Below are positions 36,100 to 44,458 of a stretch of DNA of 44,458 nucleotides, in pieces. The notes below the pieces were generated by a model. The model was not told the DNA's origin, ran no database searches, and worked only from the letters and a program-made list of their open reading frames with translations. The stretch is taken from assembly GCA_018401455.1 (NCBI GenBank), contig JAGYKU010000021.1, forward strand, positions 1 through 44,458, given 5' to 3'. Source of the DNA: Flavobacteriales bacterium. GTDB lineage: Bacteria > Bacteroidota > Bacteroidia > Flavobacteriales_D > Parvicellaceae. The stretch's first letter is position 1. Each line of letters opens with the position of its first letter. The translations under genes and the position numbers were made by a program.

Positions 36100-38481
36100 T
36101 TAGAAAGTAAACTGATATTGGAAAATTAGTGTTCTTGGAGGCATAACGTTTCCAGGTCTATTGGAGTATTCTCTATTCAGTACATTGTTCATTAATATGG
36201 CAACTTTAGAAGATTTGGAAGCTTGAAAACTAAATCTCATATCCAAAATCATGTCTCCAGTTCTTCTTGCATTTCTATAGTCAGTATAACCAGGAAGGAT
36301 AATTTGACCTAAGAAAGGATCAACAAAAGTTTGGTCAACATTAGCTTGGAAACTATTGTATCTTGTACTCACTCCTAGAGATAATTTTTTATAATCCATT
36401 TGTACATCTGCTTTTCCAAGATGTTGGCTTCTATATTTTAATATATCTGGTGAATCACTAAATGTTTCTAAATAAGCAGAATCCGGAGTTCCAGCCGATC
36501 TAGGGTCAATATAAGTGTATCCGATTAATGCGGTTACGTTAATGGGACCGATTTCACCTTGACCAATCAATGAAATTTCACCACCTTTTATTATTGCATT
36601 TTCAACATTTTTACTTTGAGCTCCAAAGTTATTCAATGTAAGTGTCCCTGAAGGATTTTGAAAATTCCATGGTTGTCCATTAGTTTCATAGAAGCCAAAA
36701 GTAAACTCCATCATATTGTTGTAGCCTGTCATGAAACCTGCTAGATCCAAAAATCCTTGGAAATTTCCTATTTTTACACCTTGTTTTACTCCAATTTCAG
36801 CACTCCATCCAGTCTCAGCATTAACAGAAGGGTTTGGGAAAATATTTAAACCTCCTACTGTAGTTTTGATATATCTTTCGGCAATAGTTGGAAAACGATA
36901 TCCTTCTCCATAAGACGCTCTAATAAATGTGTATTTTGCAGCTTCATAGGTAGTACCAAATCTCATTACAGGTTTGAATCCTATGGTGTCTCTAAATAGT
37001 TTACTGTATTCTCGAGTCTGAGTAGAATCAATTTGATAGTATTCAATTCTCATTCCACCAGAAAAAGTGAATTTTTTGTATTTTTTGTCTGCTTGTATAA
37101 ATCCTGCGGTATTGTTTGCAAAGTGATTTCCATACAATTCTGAGTCAACAGTAGAGTAATTGTTCATAACTCCAATAGTTGTTGTGAAGTCATTTTTCCA
37201 ATGTTTTTGAAATTGATATTCTGCATAATACAGATTAGCTATTGAAGATTGATCTGTAGTATTTTCGTTGATAGTACTAAACCATCTTCCTCTCAAACTG
37301 TGTCTATTTCCGGAAGAATCATAATAAGTGATGTAAGGGTCAATATTGGTTCTATAACTCGTGTAAGCAGTAAGTGTGGTAGTTGCAGTATCCAAAAGAC
37401 CTTGAGGATAAAAAACACTATCAGCATTTTGCCATAAAAAGAATAGATGTCCTTTAGAAGCGTTAAAGTTTCCATTGAGTCCAGCACTCAATCCTTCAAT
37501 TTTTTTAGATCTATATCTCGTATTGAAATTGAATCTTCCTCTATGTTCATCTTCTCCAAGTCTGTATCCCAAATCTGAAGTGTAGTTTCCACCTACAACT
37601 AAATCAAAATTTTCTTTTATTTTTCTTGAATGTAAAAAGTTGGCAGAAACATAATAATTGGTATTTGGATTCCAGTTGTTAACAGATCTATCAAGGATAC
37701 TGTCTCCTCCATTTAGTGAAGTACCTCTTTGAGTTCCTGAGGAGGGAAGATAAATTCCATTAGATATGTTTATTTTTGTAACAGGTTCATTTCTTGGGTA
37801 CTTAGTTCTGATGTTGATAATTCCATTCAGTGCACTAGATCCGTATAATACTGAAGAAGCACCTTTCATTACTTCTATTTGCTCTGTATTTTCAAGAGGA
37901 ATTGCAGACCATTTAACATCTCCAGCATCGGCACTCAACATAGGTAAGTCATCTACCATTACCAAAACCCTACTTCCAGATCCATAACTAAATCCACTTC
38001 CACCTCTTATACTTACTTGGTTTTCATTCATTTGAACACCTGGGCATTGGTCTATAATATCTTCTGGGTTTACAATGGCTTTGTTATCAATCAAGTCTGG
38101 TTTTATTACATTCATAGAAACAGCAACTTCACCTAGTTTTTGCTCAAATTTACTTGCAGAAATTACTACATCGTTCAATTGGTTCCCCTCAGAAAGTTCT
38201 ATGTCAAGTACATAAGTTTCTCCATCACCAACTGCTACCTTTTTAACGACATCTTCATAGCCAACGTATTTAAAAGTAATAGTGTGCTCACCAGCTGAAG
38301 TTTTTATTTTGTATTCACCATTAAAATCAACAGCGGCTCCCGTGCCATCTTCTAGCAAAACATTAGCTCCTATTAAATCTTCTTTAGTTTTTTTATCTGT
38401 AACTTTCCCTTTGATTGTGGCACTTTGAGCAAGGTTGTTCAAAGTAAAAAGTAGGGGTAAAATAATTATTAATATTCTCAT
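36100..38481 (-). CDS. TonB-dependent outer-membrane receptor
   Basis: This 793-residue receptor imports a scarce nutrient across the outer membrane using TonB energy. Domain order: signal peptide about 1-20; a carboxypeptidase-regulatory-like beta domain about 22-105 (ATIKGKVTDKKTKEDLIGAN, VGYEDVVKKV); a TonB-box-like stretch near DVVISASKFEQKL; a plug domain (VNPEDIIDQCPGVQM, QVSIRGGSGFSYGSGSRVLV, EVMKGASSVLYGSSALNGII). A 22-strand barrel follows, ending RTLIFQYQFTF with the aromatic C-terminus needed for barrel insertion. The plug resembles vitamin B12/siderophore receptors more than SusC, and no SusD gene is adjacent. The substrate is unknown. Confidence 0.93.
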   Translation of the reverse strand: MRILIIILPLLFTLNNLAQSATIKGKVTDKKTKEDLIGANVLLEDGTGAAVDFNGEYKIKTSAGEHTITFKYVGYEDVVKKVAVGDGETYVLDIELSEGNQLNDVVISASKFEQKLGEVAVSMNVIKPDLIDNKAIVNPEDIIDQCPGVQMNENQVSIRGGSGFSYGSGSRVLVMVDDLPMLSADAGDVKWSAIPLENTEQIEVMKGASSVLYGSSALNGIINIRTKYPRNEPVTKINISNGIYLPSSGTQRGTSLNGGDSILDRSVNNWNPNTNYYVSANFLHSRKIKENFDLVVGGNYTSDLGYRLGEDEHRGRFNFNTRYRSKKIEGLSAGLNGNFNASKGHLFFLWQNADSVFYPQGLLDTATTTLTAYTSYRTNIDPYITYYDSSGNRHSLRGRWFSTINENTTDQSSIANLYYAEYQFQKHWKNDFTTTIGVMNNYSTVDSELYGNHFANNTAGFIQADKKYKKFTFSGGMRIEYYQIDSTQTREYSKLFRDTIGFKPVMRFGTTYEAAKYTFIRASYGEGYRFPTIAERYIKTTVGGLNIFPNPSVNAETGWSAEIGVKQGVKIGNFQGFLDLAGFMTGYNNMMEFTFGFYETNGQPWNFQNPSGTLTLNNFGAQSKNVENAIIKGGEISLIGQGEIGPINVTALIGYTYIDPRSAGTPDSAYLETFSDSPDILKYRSQHLGKADVQMDYKKLSLGVSTRYNSFQANVDQTFVDPFLGQIILPGYTDYRNARRTGDMILDMRFSFQASKSSKVAILMNNVLNREYSNRPGNVMPPRTLIFQYQFTF

Positions 38482-38677
38482 AACTTTAGTTTAACAAAAA
38501 CTAAAATTATAAATTACTTTTCAATTATGTTAAAATATTTAAAAATTTCGACAGAGTTATTAAAAGTGACGACCATTAATAATGAACAAAAATAAATAAA
38601 ATAGTTTCTTAGATGCACTATATCAATAGATTAGTTTGTTTTTTGGAAATTGAATTTTGTTGATAAAAAATGAAGTG

Positions 38678-40459
38678 CTAATTGTACTTAAATACAGTTT
38701 TAGTAATTTCATCTTTTACTTTAACTCCATTTTTATAGACTAAATGTTGAATTAGATTGCCTTTAGTATCCCAAATTTTAAAATCTCCATGCTTTAATCC
38801 TCCTTTATAGTTGACTTCATTGGTCTGATTGCCTTTTCTCGAGAAAGATTTTGAAGTACCATCAAGCTTTCCATTTGAATCGTAAGAATTTTCTTGCGCC
38901 ACTACTTTTCCACCTGGATAATAATATTTCCATACACCTGATTGCCTTCCTTTGTTGTAGTTTCCTTCACTTACTAATTTTCCATCTATTTCACTGTAAG
39001 AAATCCATTTGCCGTGTTTGTAACTTCTTTCATTTTCGGTTCCTAAATTATATAAATCCTCTTCTTCTGTAGTTTTGATTATTTTATAATTTCCATCATC
39101 TTTTAACTTTCCTTTTGAAGTATAAAATTTCCAATTACCTGTTTTCATATCGTTTTCATACCATCCTTGATAGTTGAGTTTTCCATTGGGATACCAACCT
39201 GTCCATTGTGCGGTCATTTTTCCATTGTCATAACTACCTCTGTCTTTTTCTTGTCCATTTTCAAACCAAGAAGTCCAAGCACCGTGTTGTTTATCAGAAA
39301 TATAAGCTCCTTGCATAAGATCGCCTCCATTTTCATAATACAAATTCCAAACACCTTCTTTCAAGTCGTCTTTGTAGGTGCCTTCTCTCCATAGTTGACC
39401 ATTGTTGTAGAAAAATTCCCAATCGCCAGTTTTTTTACCTTCATGATAAGCTCCATGATAATAAAGTTGTCCTGATGGGTAAAAGTATTCCCATTTTCCA
39501 TGTTGTAAATCATCTTTGAAATGACCTTTCATATCTGTTTTGCCATTTTCAAAATTATATAACCACAAACCATTTTTTAAACCATATTCATAGTTGCCTT
39601 TGAGAGCAAGAGAATCATTAGGCATGAATTCTACAAATTCTCCGTGTTTTTCTCCTTCAAGATAACTTACTTTTTGGTATATTTTATTGGAAACAAAATA
39701 ATAGAAGGTCCAGTCACCTGATTTTAAACCATTTTTGTAAAACCCTTCTGTGTTTTTCTTTCCGTTGGCATTCCATTCTAAGAATTTCCCATTTTTCAAT
39801 CCATCTTTATATTCAATTTCTAATTTTGGTTTACCAGAAGCAAATTCTTCTTTCATAATACCATTTCCTTTAATGACTTGTAAAAGTCCTTTTTTGGAAT
39901 AAAATTCTTTTAAATACGGAATAGTATCATTCGGTTTGTAAAGAACTTTTTCCCATGGTTTTCCATCTTCATAATAGGTTTTCCATTCTCCAATTTTTAC
40001 AGCTGGCAAATAAGGGATAATTTTGATGTACTTAGAAGTGGTATCTCTAATGCTATCTGGTATGCTATTATACAAGCCTTCTTCAGCAAGATTGCCATTT
40101 TCATAATATACTCTTGAGATACTATCAGGAACTCCTAAAAAGAAATAACCTTCAAATTTTTTCTTTTGATTGGGATAGTATTGGATTACTTGACCATTAT
40201 ATTTTCCAGCATAAAAATTCGAAACTTCTTCAAAAGATCCATCTCTGTAATAGAATTTCCATTTTCCAAATCTATCTCCAACACCTGAAAAACCATTTGC
40301 TTGAATATGCCCTTCACTTCTTTTGCGAGTGTTGTCTTTGTCCCAATATGTAATTTCTTTTTTGAGTTCTAAAAGTCCAGTAAAAGTGTTTTTTCCTTGA
40401 GAATATATCACGGATGATAAAAAGAATAATGCTAATATATATATTATAGTATGTTTCAT
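38678..40459 (-). CDS. Long exported MORN/YwqK-repeat protein
   Basis: This roughly 593-residue secreted protein begins with a signal peptide (MKHTIIYILALFFLSSVIYS then QG). I chose the ATG at 40459; an in-frame ATG 33 bases upstream would add 11 residues before this signal. Nearly the whole mature protein is about sixteen MORN_2/YwqK repeats, such as GDWEFFYNNGQLWREGTYK, GVWNLYYENGGDLMQGAYI, AWTSWFENGQEKDRGSYDNG and GVWKYYYPGGKVVAQENSYD. Such repeats form extended beta-hairpin arrays. No catalytic domain is seen, so a surface scaffold or binding role is only inferred. It is much longer than its relative at 12867-13607. Confidence 0.85.
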   Translation of the reverse strand: MKHTIIYILALFFLSSVIYSQGKNTFTGLLELKKEITYWDKDNTRKRSEGHIQANGFSGVGDRFGKWKFYYRDGSFEEVSNFYAGKYNGQVIQYYPNQKKKFEGYFFLGVPDSISRVYYENGNLAEEGLYNSIPDSIRDTTSKYIKIIPYLPAVKIGEWKTYYEDGKPWEKVLYKPNDTIPYLKEFYSKKGLLQVIKGNGIMKEEFASGKPKLEIEYKDGLKNGKFLEWNANGKKNTEGFYKNGLKSGDWTFYYFVSNKIYQKVSYLEGEKHGEFVEFMPNDSLALKGNYEYGLKNGLWLYNFENGKTDMKGHFKDDLQHGKWEYFYPSGQLYYHGAYHEGKKTGDWEFFYNNGQLWREGTYKDDLKEGVWNLYYENGGDLMQGAYISDKQHGAWTSWFENGQEKDRGSYDNGKMTAQWTGWYPNGKLNYQGWYENDMKTGNWKFYTSKGKLKDDGNYKIIKTTEEEDLYNLGTENERSYKHGKWISYSEIDGKLVSEGNYNKGRQSGVWKYYYPGGKVVAQENSYDSNGKLDGTSKSFSRKGNQTNEVNYKGGLKHGDFKIWDTKGNLIQHLVYKNGVKVKDEITKTVFKYN

Positions 40460-40464
40460 AATTA

Positions 40465-40472
40465 CAAATTTA
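40465..40472 (-). promoter_or_regulatory. Candidate -7 box TAAATTTG just before the MORN-repeat gene
   Basis: TAAATTTG on the minus strand matches TAnnTTTG exactly and ends five bases before the ATG at 40459, a spacing that would give a leaderless or nearly leaderless mRNA. It also supports the later ATG as the start. No -33 element is evident. Confidence 0.35.
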
Positions 40473-40613
40473 AAATAATAGACAACTTTCATTCCTAAAA
40501 TTAATAAAAGTAATTAACATTTTGGGTTTGAAGTTTATGTTTTCTATATCCCAAATATCTTATAATTAACCCCTAGTAACTGAAGGCACCTATAACTATT
40601 TTTAAAGATAATG

Positions 40614-41741
40614 TTACTGATTGATAAGTTTTTTTGACCAACAGCGTTTTCTTTTATGTTGAATGTGCTCGTAATTTTTCCAGTTTTGAATGGCTTTAGT
40701 ATTGGTTTCGAAAATTCCGGTGGTTTCCACATCTGTAACTTCATGCTCAATCATTACTTTTTGTAATTCATTGATTAAAATTGCTGCAACACCTTTTCCT
40801 TGATATTCAGGTAAAATACCAGTAAGCATTAAATCTACTACTTTTGGATTTTTAAGAGCCTTTCTAATGTGCCACCATCCAAAAGGGAATAATTTGCCGT
40901 TTGCTTTTTGCAGTGCTTCCGACAATGAAGGTAAACCAATAATAAAAGCTACTAATTTATCAGATTCGTCAAATACCAATTTTACAAATTTTGGGTTCAT
41001 CAACATTAAATATCTTTTAATGTAATAGTCAATCATCTCACTGTTGAGTGGAACTACGCTAAATAATTCATCAAATGCAGTATTTAATAAATTGAAAATT
41101 TCTTTGGCATAAGGTTGAAGTTCTTTGGTTGAAGTATAGTGCCCCACTTTCAATTTGTTTCTTGTAATCATCATGTCAGAAATTCGCTGCGCTTTCTCTG
41201 GAATTTCTTTGATAAATAGTCTAAACTCCAACCAGTCTATATTTTTTTCATAACCCAAACGCTCCATTTGGTCTTTATAATAAGGCAAATGATACTCAGA
41301 TGCAGCACTTGGAAGGTGATTGTGACCTTCTATCATCATACCTTGGTGATCTAAATTGGTATATCCAAGTGGCCCTTGAACAGTTTTCATACCTTGGTCG
41401 ATGAGCCATTTTTCAGCAGTGCTAAATAACAAATCTACTACTTCGTTGTCATCGATAAATTCTGAACGAGTAAATCGCCCAATATTTTCACCTGTTTTTT
41501 CAAGTGCTAATTGGTTTACAATAGCCCCAATTCTTCCGGCTACTTTTCCGTTTTTGAAAACCAACCAATATTTTGAAGCACAAAACTTAAACGCAGGATT
41601 GTATTCTTTTTGTAAAGCCTTGATTTCATCTTTTATTATTGGAGGAACCCAATAAGAATTGTTTTTGTATAATTCAAATTGGAACATTACAAAATTCCTG
41701 TAATCCAAAGCTGTAGAAACCTCTTTTATACTGATGCCCAT
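40614..41741 (-). CDS. GNAT-fold N-acetyltransferase-like protein
   Basis: This 375-residue protein has a GNAT domain in its C-terminal third. The acetyl-CoA pyrophosphate-binding loop is LPEYQGKGVAAILINEL (Q..G.G type). It is preceded by the strand VVDLMLTGI and followed by VETTGIFETNTKAIQNWKNY. The N-terminal half (SYWVPPIIKDEIKALQKEYN, GPLGYTNLDHQGMMIEG) is conserved among uncharacterised Bacteroidota proteins of this size and may be a second, degenerate GNAT fold. The substrate is unknown. It is divergent from the SET-domain gene, and an exact -7 box lies 26 bases upstream of its ATG. Confidence 0.82.
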   Translation of the reverse strand: MGISIKEVSTALDYRNFVMFQFELYKNNSYWVPPIIKDEIKALQKEYNPAFKFCASKYWLVFKNGKVAGRIGAIVNQLALEKTGENIGRFTRSEFIDDNEVVDLLFSTAEKWLIDQGMKTVQGPLGYTNLDHQGMMIEGHNHLPSAASEYHLPYYKDQMERLGYEKNIDWLEFRLFIKEIPEKAQRISDMMITRNKLKVGHYTSTKELQPYAKEIFNLLNTAFDELFSVVPLNSEMIDYYIKRYLMLMNPKFVKLVFDESDKLVAFIIGLPSLSEALQKANGKLFPFGWWHIRKALKNPKVVDLMLTGILPEYQGKGVAAILINELQKVMIEHEVTDVETTGIFETNTKAIQNWKNYEHIQHKRKRCWSKKLINQ

Positions 41742-41767
41742 TCTATCAATTTATCTGAAAATTTTGA

Positions 41768-41775
41768 CAAAATTA
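41768..41775 (-). promoter_or_regulatory. Candidate -7 box TAATTTTG of the GNAT gene
   Basis: TAATTTTG on the minus strand matches TAnnTTTG exactly, 26 bases before the ATG at 41741, inside the 208-base region divergent with the SET-domain gene. No -33 TTG was found. Confidence 0.4.
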
Positions 41776-41949
41776 GGAATAACTATTATAGTCTGATGTT
41801 AAAAACAGATAATTCAAATATTTGATTGAAAAATGTAAATTTTAAAGTGCAGTTAAACAGGTTTTTAGATACTGAAAAAATATTTTCAACACTTTGTAAA
41901 ATGTATTGAAATTTTGCATTCATTTGCTGAATGAAATAGAACATAAAAA

Positions 41950-42534
41950 ATGATTTTCCCAAAAACAGAGCTGAAGTTCATTAGTAATGAAATAGGCTAT
42001 GGCGTGGTGGCCACCGAATTTATACCAAAGGGAACTATCACTTGGGCATTAGATGCCCTTGATAGAGAATTTACCCCAAGTCAAGTGGAAAGAATGAATC
42101 CACTTTATCAACAAATTTTAGATTTTTATACCTATCGAAACAATAAAGGGAATCATGTCCTTTGTTGGGATTTAGGAAGGTATGTGAATCATAGTTTCAA
42201 TTCAAATTGTCTTACAACGGCATATGATTTTGAAATTGCAATTCGAGACATTCATCCAGGCGAACAGCTTACAGATGATTATGGTTATTTGAACATCATA
42301 TCTCCTTTTGAAGCTTTGGACGAAGGTCATAAAAGAAAAATTGTGTATCCAGATGATTTGACAAGACACCATGAAGAATGGGATAATAAATTAAAATCCG
42401 TTTTTCATTTAATTGTTGAACAAAATCAACCTTTGAAAGATATCATACCTTCTACAACTTGGGATGAAATTAATAGAGTAGTTCAAGGTAAAGAGCAGAT
42501 GAAGTCCATTTTCGAATGTTATTTCAAACTATAA
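41950..42534 (+). CDS. SET-domain protein (putative lysine methyltransferase)
   Basis: SET proteins transfer a methyl group from S-adenosylmethionine to protein lysines. The 194-residue product shows the core in order: IGYGVVATEFIPKGT (about 15-29, the SAM-binding GxG motif), the knot-forming YVNHSFNSNC (about 78-87) and GEQLTDDYGYLN (about 104-115, with the catalytic tyrosine). The post-SET cysteine triad of many histone methyltransferases is absent. The remaining 80 residues are a helical C-terminal extension. The bacterial target is unknown; ribosomal or DNA-binding proteins are possible. Base composition does not stand out from its neighbours by eye. It is convergent with the GT-C type gene. 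Confidence 0.87.
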   Translation: MIFPKTELKFISNEIGYGVVATEFIPKGTITWALDALDREFTPSQVERMNPLYQQILDFYTYRNNKGNHVLCWDLGRYVNHSFNSNCLTTAYDFEIAIRDIHPGEQLTDDYGYLNIISPFEALDEGHKRKIVYPDDLTRHHEEWDNKLKSVFHLIVEQNQPLKDIIPSTTWDEINRVVQGKEQMKSIFECYFKL

Positions 42535-42606
42535 AATGTAAAACTATATTACCTCTTTTTATTTTTTACAAATAGAAGAGATTGTATTGATTTCAGAAGG
42601 TGACTT

Positions 42607-44178
42607 TTATAAAGTTGAAATTCTATCATAAATAAAAAAGATGGAAGAATATCGTTTTAGGAGTCGCCTTTGTTTTTGTTTCCAAAGTGTAACTAGTTCA
42701 TTTTCAAAAATCAAAGTGCCTGAGTTTTGAATTTCTTTAAGGATTTTGTTGTCTTTTTCAGAATCTATTGAACTTTTGCCGATGATGATTACATAATCTA
42801 TAGTAATAGATGAATGAAAATTTAACGTAGGGTTTTCATCTATCATTTTTTCGTACTGTTCTATATATTTCAATGGAAAGTAATCTTGTCTTGCTGCAGA
42901 GTTTTCAAGGATAAGGATGTTTTTTTCTAGGCCAAGTATATTTGAAATGTGAAAATGTTCCCAAACATTTGAAGCGAAAATAGGGTAAACGACCGATTCT
43001 TCTTTAATGAATTGATTGGCTTCAAGCACTTGTTTAGTTGCTGAATTTAAAGGTTGCCAAAAATGAATATTATCATAAACTTGAACGCTTAAGAAACTTA
43101 AAGATAGAACGTATAGACCAACTTTTAATATATAATTCTTTATAGGTATTCTAATAATCCAAGCGATTAGGAAAAGCCAAAAACAATAAGCGATTCTTAC
43201 AGAAAAAACACTAGCAAAACCAACAGAATCAGGAATGATAAAATACAATAATAATAAAGTAAAGCTGGTAATAACAAGATAGTCATATTGCTCAAATCGA
43301 GTTTTCAATTTTTTAAATAAATAAAATAAACTCAAAACAAATAAAGCACCTAAAAATATTACTTTTAATAACCACCCCCAAAAAGAAATTGAAGTTAGAG
43401 TAAATCCTTTAGCAAAATGGTTGATCAATACATCAAAAGGTAAGTAAGTGATTTCAGATGTTCTAGAATTCATAAAAGTAAGCGATAAAAGAACGCAAGG
43501 TAAAGCTGTAATAAAAAGTAGGCTTAATTTTTTTAGTAACAATTTAGGCGAACTCTTTAAAACAAAAAAGTTTTGTAATTCGTAGATCAATAATGCCAAA
43601 CCTGTGAAAGCAAATACAATGGAGTGAAATAGGTATAATATCAACAGTAATAGAGAAAGCCAAATGTATTTTGAAAATGTTATTTTGGTATTTTTTTCAT
43701 AAAAATACAAGATAAAAAACATCAAGATTATTCCTAGAATAAAATTGTAGAAACCACTGAAGAAAACAAAGGAATATATCAAGGGTAAAACTAAAACTAT
43801 CAAACCTAAATTGTTTTTCAATTTTTTCTGTTGATTCCACAAGTAAAAACCAAAAATAAATGATGCAACTAATAAAATGTGAAAGACTTTTAAGGCAATA
43901 ACATTATTGAAAAAATATAATAAAATAGAGAGCAATAAAAACGAAGCATAATTAGGTGTGACAGATGGATTCATTTGAAAATATTCAATCGAAAAAGTAT
44001 CGCCACTTACCATTCTATTGAAAATTTTCGAATTGTACAAATGATTTGGACCATCCAATGTGATTAGATAATCCATTGAAAAAATAGGGGATAGCACTAA
44101 AGTTATGCCTATTAGGACAATAAATAGTTCAATAATATTTTTTTTATTTAATTTCAATTGTCTGATTTTACAATTCAA
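42607..44178 (-). CDS. GT-C type polytopic membrane protein (putative glycosyltransferase)
   Basis: This 523-residue protein has about ten to twelve hydrophobic helices and a soluble C-terminal part of about 120 residues. After the first helix comes MDYLITLDGPNHLYNSKIFN. An acidic residue in this first external loop is typical of GT-C enzymes, which use lipid-linked sugars outside the membrane. The family match is weak and rests on this loop and topology. Substrate unknown. The start appears to be the TTG at 44178; there is no in-frame ATG just upstream, and the first internal ATG (residue 35) would remove the first helix. It faces a LysE-family gene divergently. Confidence 0.62.
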   Translation of the reverse strand: MNCKIRQLKLNKKNIIELFIVLIGITLVLSPIFSMDYLITLDGPNHLYNSKIFNRMVSGDTFSIEYFQMNPSVTPNYASFLLLSILLYFFNNVIALKVFHILLVASFIFGFYLWNQQKKLKNNLGLIVLVLPLIYSFVFFSGFYNFILGIILMFFILYFYEKNTKITFSKYIWLSLLLLILYLFHSIVFAFTGLALLIYELQNFFVLKSSPKLLLKKLSLLFITALPCVLLSLTFMNSRTSEITYLPFDVLINHFAKGFTLTSISFWGWLLKVIFLGALFVLSLFYLFKKLKTRFEQYDYLVITSFTLLLLYFIIPDSVGFASVFSVRIAYCFWLFLIAWIIRIPIKNYILKVGLYVLSLSFLSVQVYDNIHFWQPLNSATKQVLEANQFIKEESVVYPIFASNVWEHFHISNILGLEKNILILENSAARQDYFPLKYIEQYEKMIDENPTLNFHSSITIDYVIIIGKSSIDSEKDNKILKEIQNSGTLIFENELVTLWKQKQRRLLKRYSSIFFIYDRISTL

Positions 44179-44360
44179 AACTACACTTTTATGATGATTT
44201 TTTAAATAAAGATAATTTTAAAATCATTTTCGTAAACTTTTCTAAAAATTTTTTAAGTTGATTTTTGTCATCTTAATAAATGATTAAAAACATTAATAAA
44301 TATATCTTTTATTCTGTTTGAGTTAATGTTCTTTGATTATTTTTGCACTAAATATTTGTT
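44179..44360. other. Divergent AT-rich region between the GT-C gene and the LysE-family gene
   Basis: This is very AT-rich leader sequence with no gene. It contains the promoter of the LysE-family gene at 44317-44345. On the minus strand I see no exact TAnnTTTG box close to the TTG start at 44178. Confidence 0.5.
44317..44345 (+). promoter_or_regulatory. Strong candidate promoter for the LysE-family gene
   Basis: TTTG at 44317-44320, a 17-base spacer and TATTTTTG at 44338-44345 match both halves of the Bacteroidota promoter consensus. The -7 box ends 15 bases before the TTG start at 44361. Confidence 0.6.
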
Positions 44361-44458
44361 TTGATTTACATCCTACTCAATGGCATATTATCAGGAATTA
44401 TACTCAGTTTCTTAATTGGACCTGTGTTTTTCTTCCTACTTGAAACTAGTATCAAAAA
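44361..44458 (+). CDS. LysE-family translocator, 5' end only
   Basis: The gene runs off the window. The visible residues (IYILLNGILSGIILSFLIG followed by PVFFFLLETSIK) are a hydrophobic first helix. The pattern G...G..LSFLIGPVFF.LLETS is that of LysE/RhtB-type amino-acid exporters in Flavobacteriia. An in-frame TAA at 44349-44351 limits the start to the TTG at 44361. The exact promoter match 15 bases upstream supports that start. The substrate cannot be judged from this fragment. Confidence 0.72.
   Translation, partial: MIYILLNGILSGIILSFLIGPVFFFLLETSIK

Overview
The window reads as a chromosomal piece of a low-GC member of the Bacteroidota, most likely Flavobacteriia or a close relative. The evidence is the set of gene families (paired capsule-assembly Wzi-like proteins, a CarboxypepD_reg-type TonB receptor, TPR/PD40 and YwqK/MORN exported proteins, an adjacent parE-parC pair), the near absence of Shine-Dalgarno sequences, and many intergenic copies of the Bacteroidota -7 box TAnnTTTG. 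No rRNA, tRNA, CRISPR array, prophage or insertion sequence was found.

Layout. 1-3.0 kb: cell wall and one-carbon housekeeping (murF, 5-formyl-THF cyclo-ligase, cysQ). 3.4-11.05 kb: surface polysaccharide genes: gmd and fcl make GDP-L-fucose, a WecA-type lipid-carrier transferase lies between two Wzi-like outer-membrane proteins, and a GT2 glycosyltransferase follows a repeat-bearing gap. 11.05-15.5 kb: an NhaC antiporter with an unusual inserted domain, then a compact run of an exported YwqK-family protein, a HAD phosphatase and two membrane-anchored J-domain paralogues. 15.4-22.0 kb: a TPR/PD40 exported protein, an EI24 membrane protein, purB with an LBF_2804-type gene behind it, a small lipoprotein and a TIGR03032 protein. 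22.0-28.5 kb: topoisomerase IV (parC, parE) and a GlcD-like FAD oxidase. 28.5-35.5 kb: a PepD-type dipeptidase, a MuiA/DUF4139 protein and an exported WD40-caspase gene. 35.5-44.46 kb: a periplasmic histidine phosphatase lipoprotein, a TonB receptor, a long MORN-repeat protein, a GNAT protein, a SET-domain protein, a GT-C type membrane protein and the start of a LysE-family transporter.

Two blocks, about 25.94-27.91 kb and 32.1-34.56 kb, are dense with single-base indels, while the protein families stay recognisable across shifting frames. They break parE, the FAD oxidase and the WD40-caspase gene. Their edges are sharp and fall mid-gene, and parE should be essential, so poor sequence quality explains them better than gene decay.

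I did not find a clear new defence or biosynthetic system. The best leads are the beta-sandwich-like insert in NhaC, the disordered ParC tail ending in a clamp-binding-like pentapeptide, the tandem membrane J-domain genes, the exported WD40-caspase, and several dispersed repeats placed next to gene ends.
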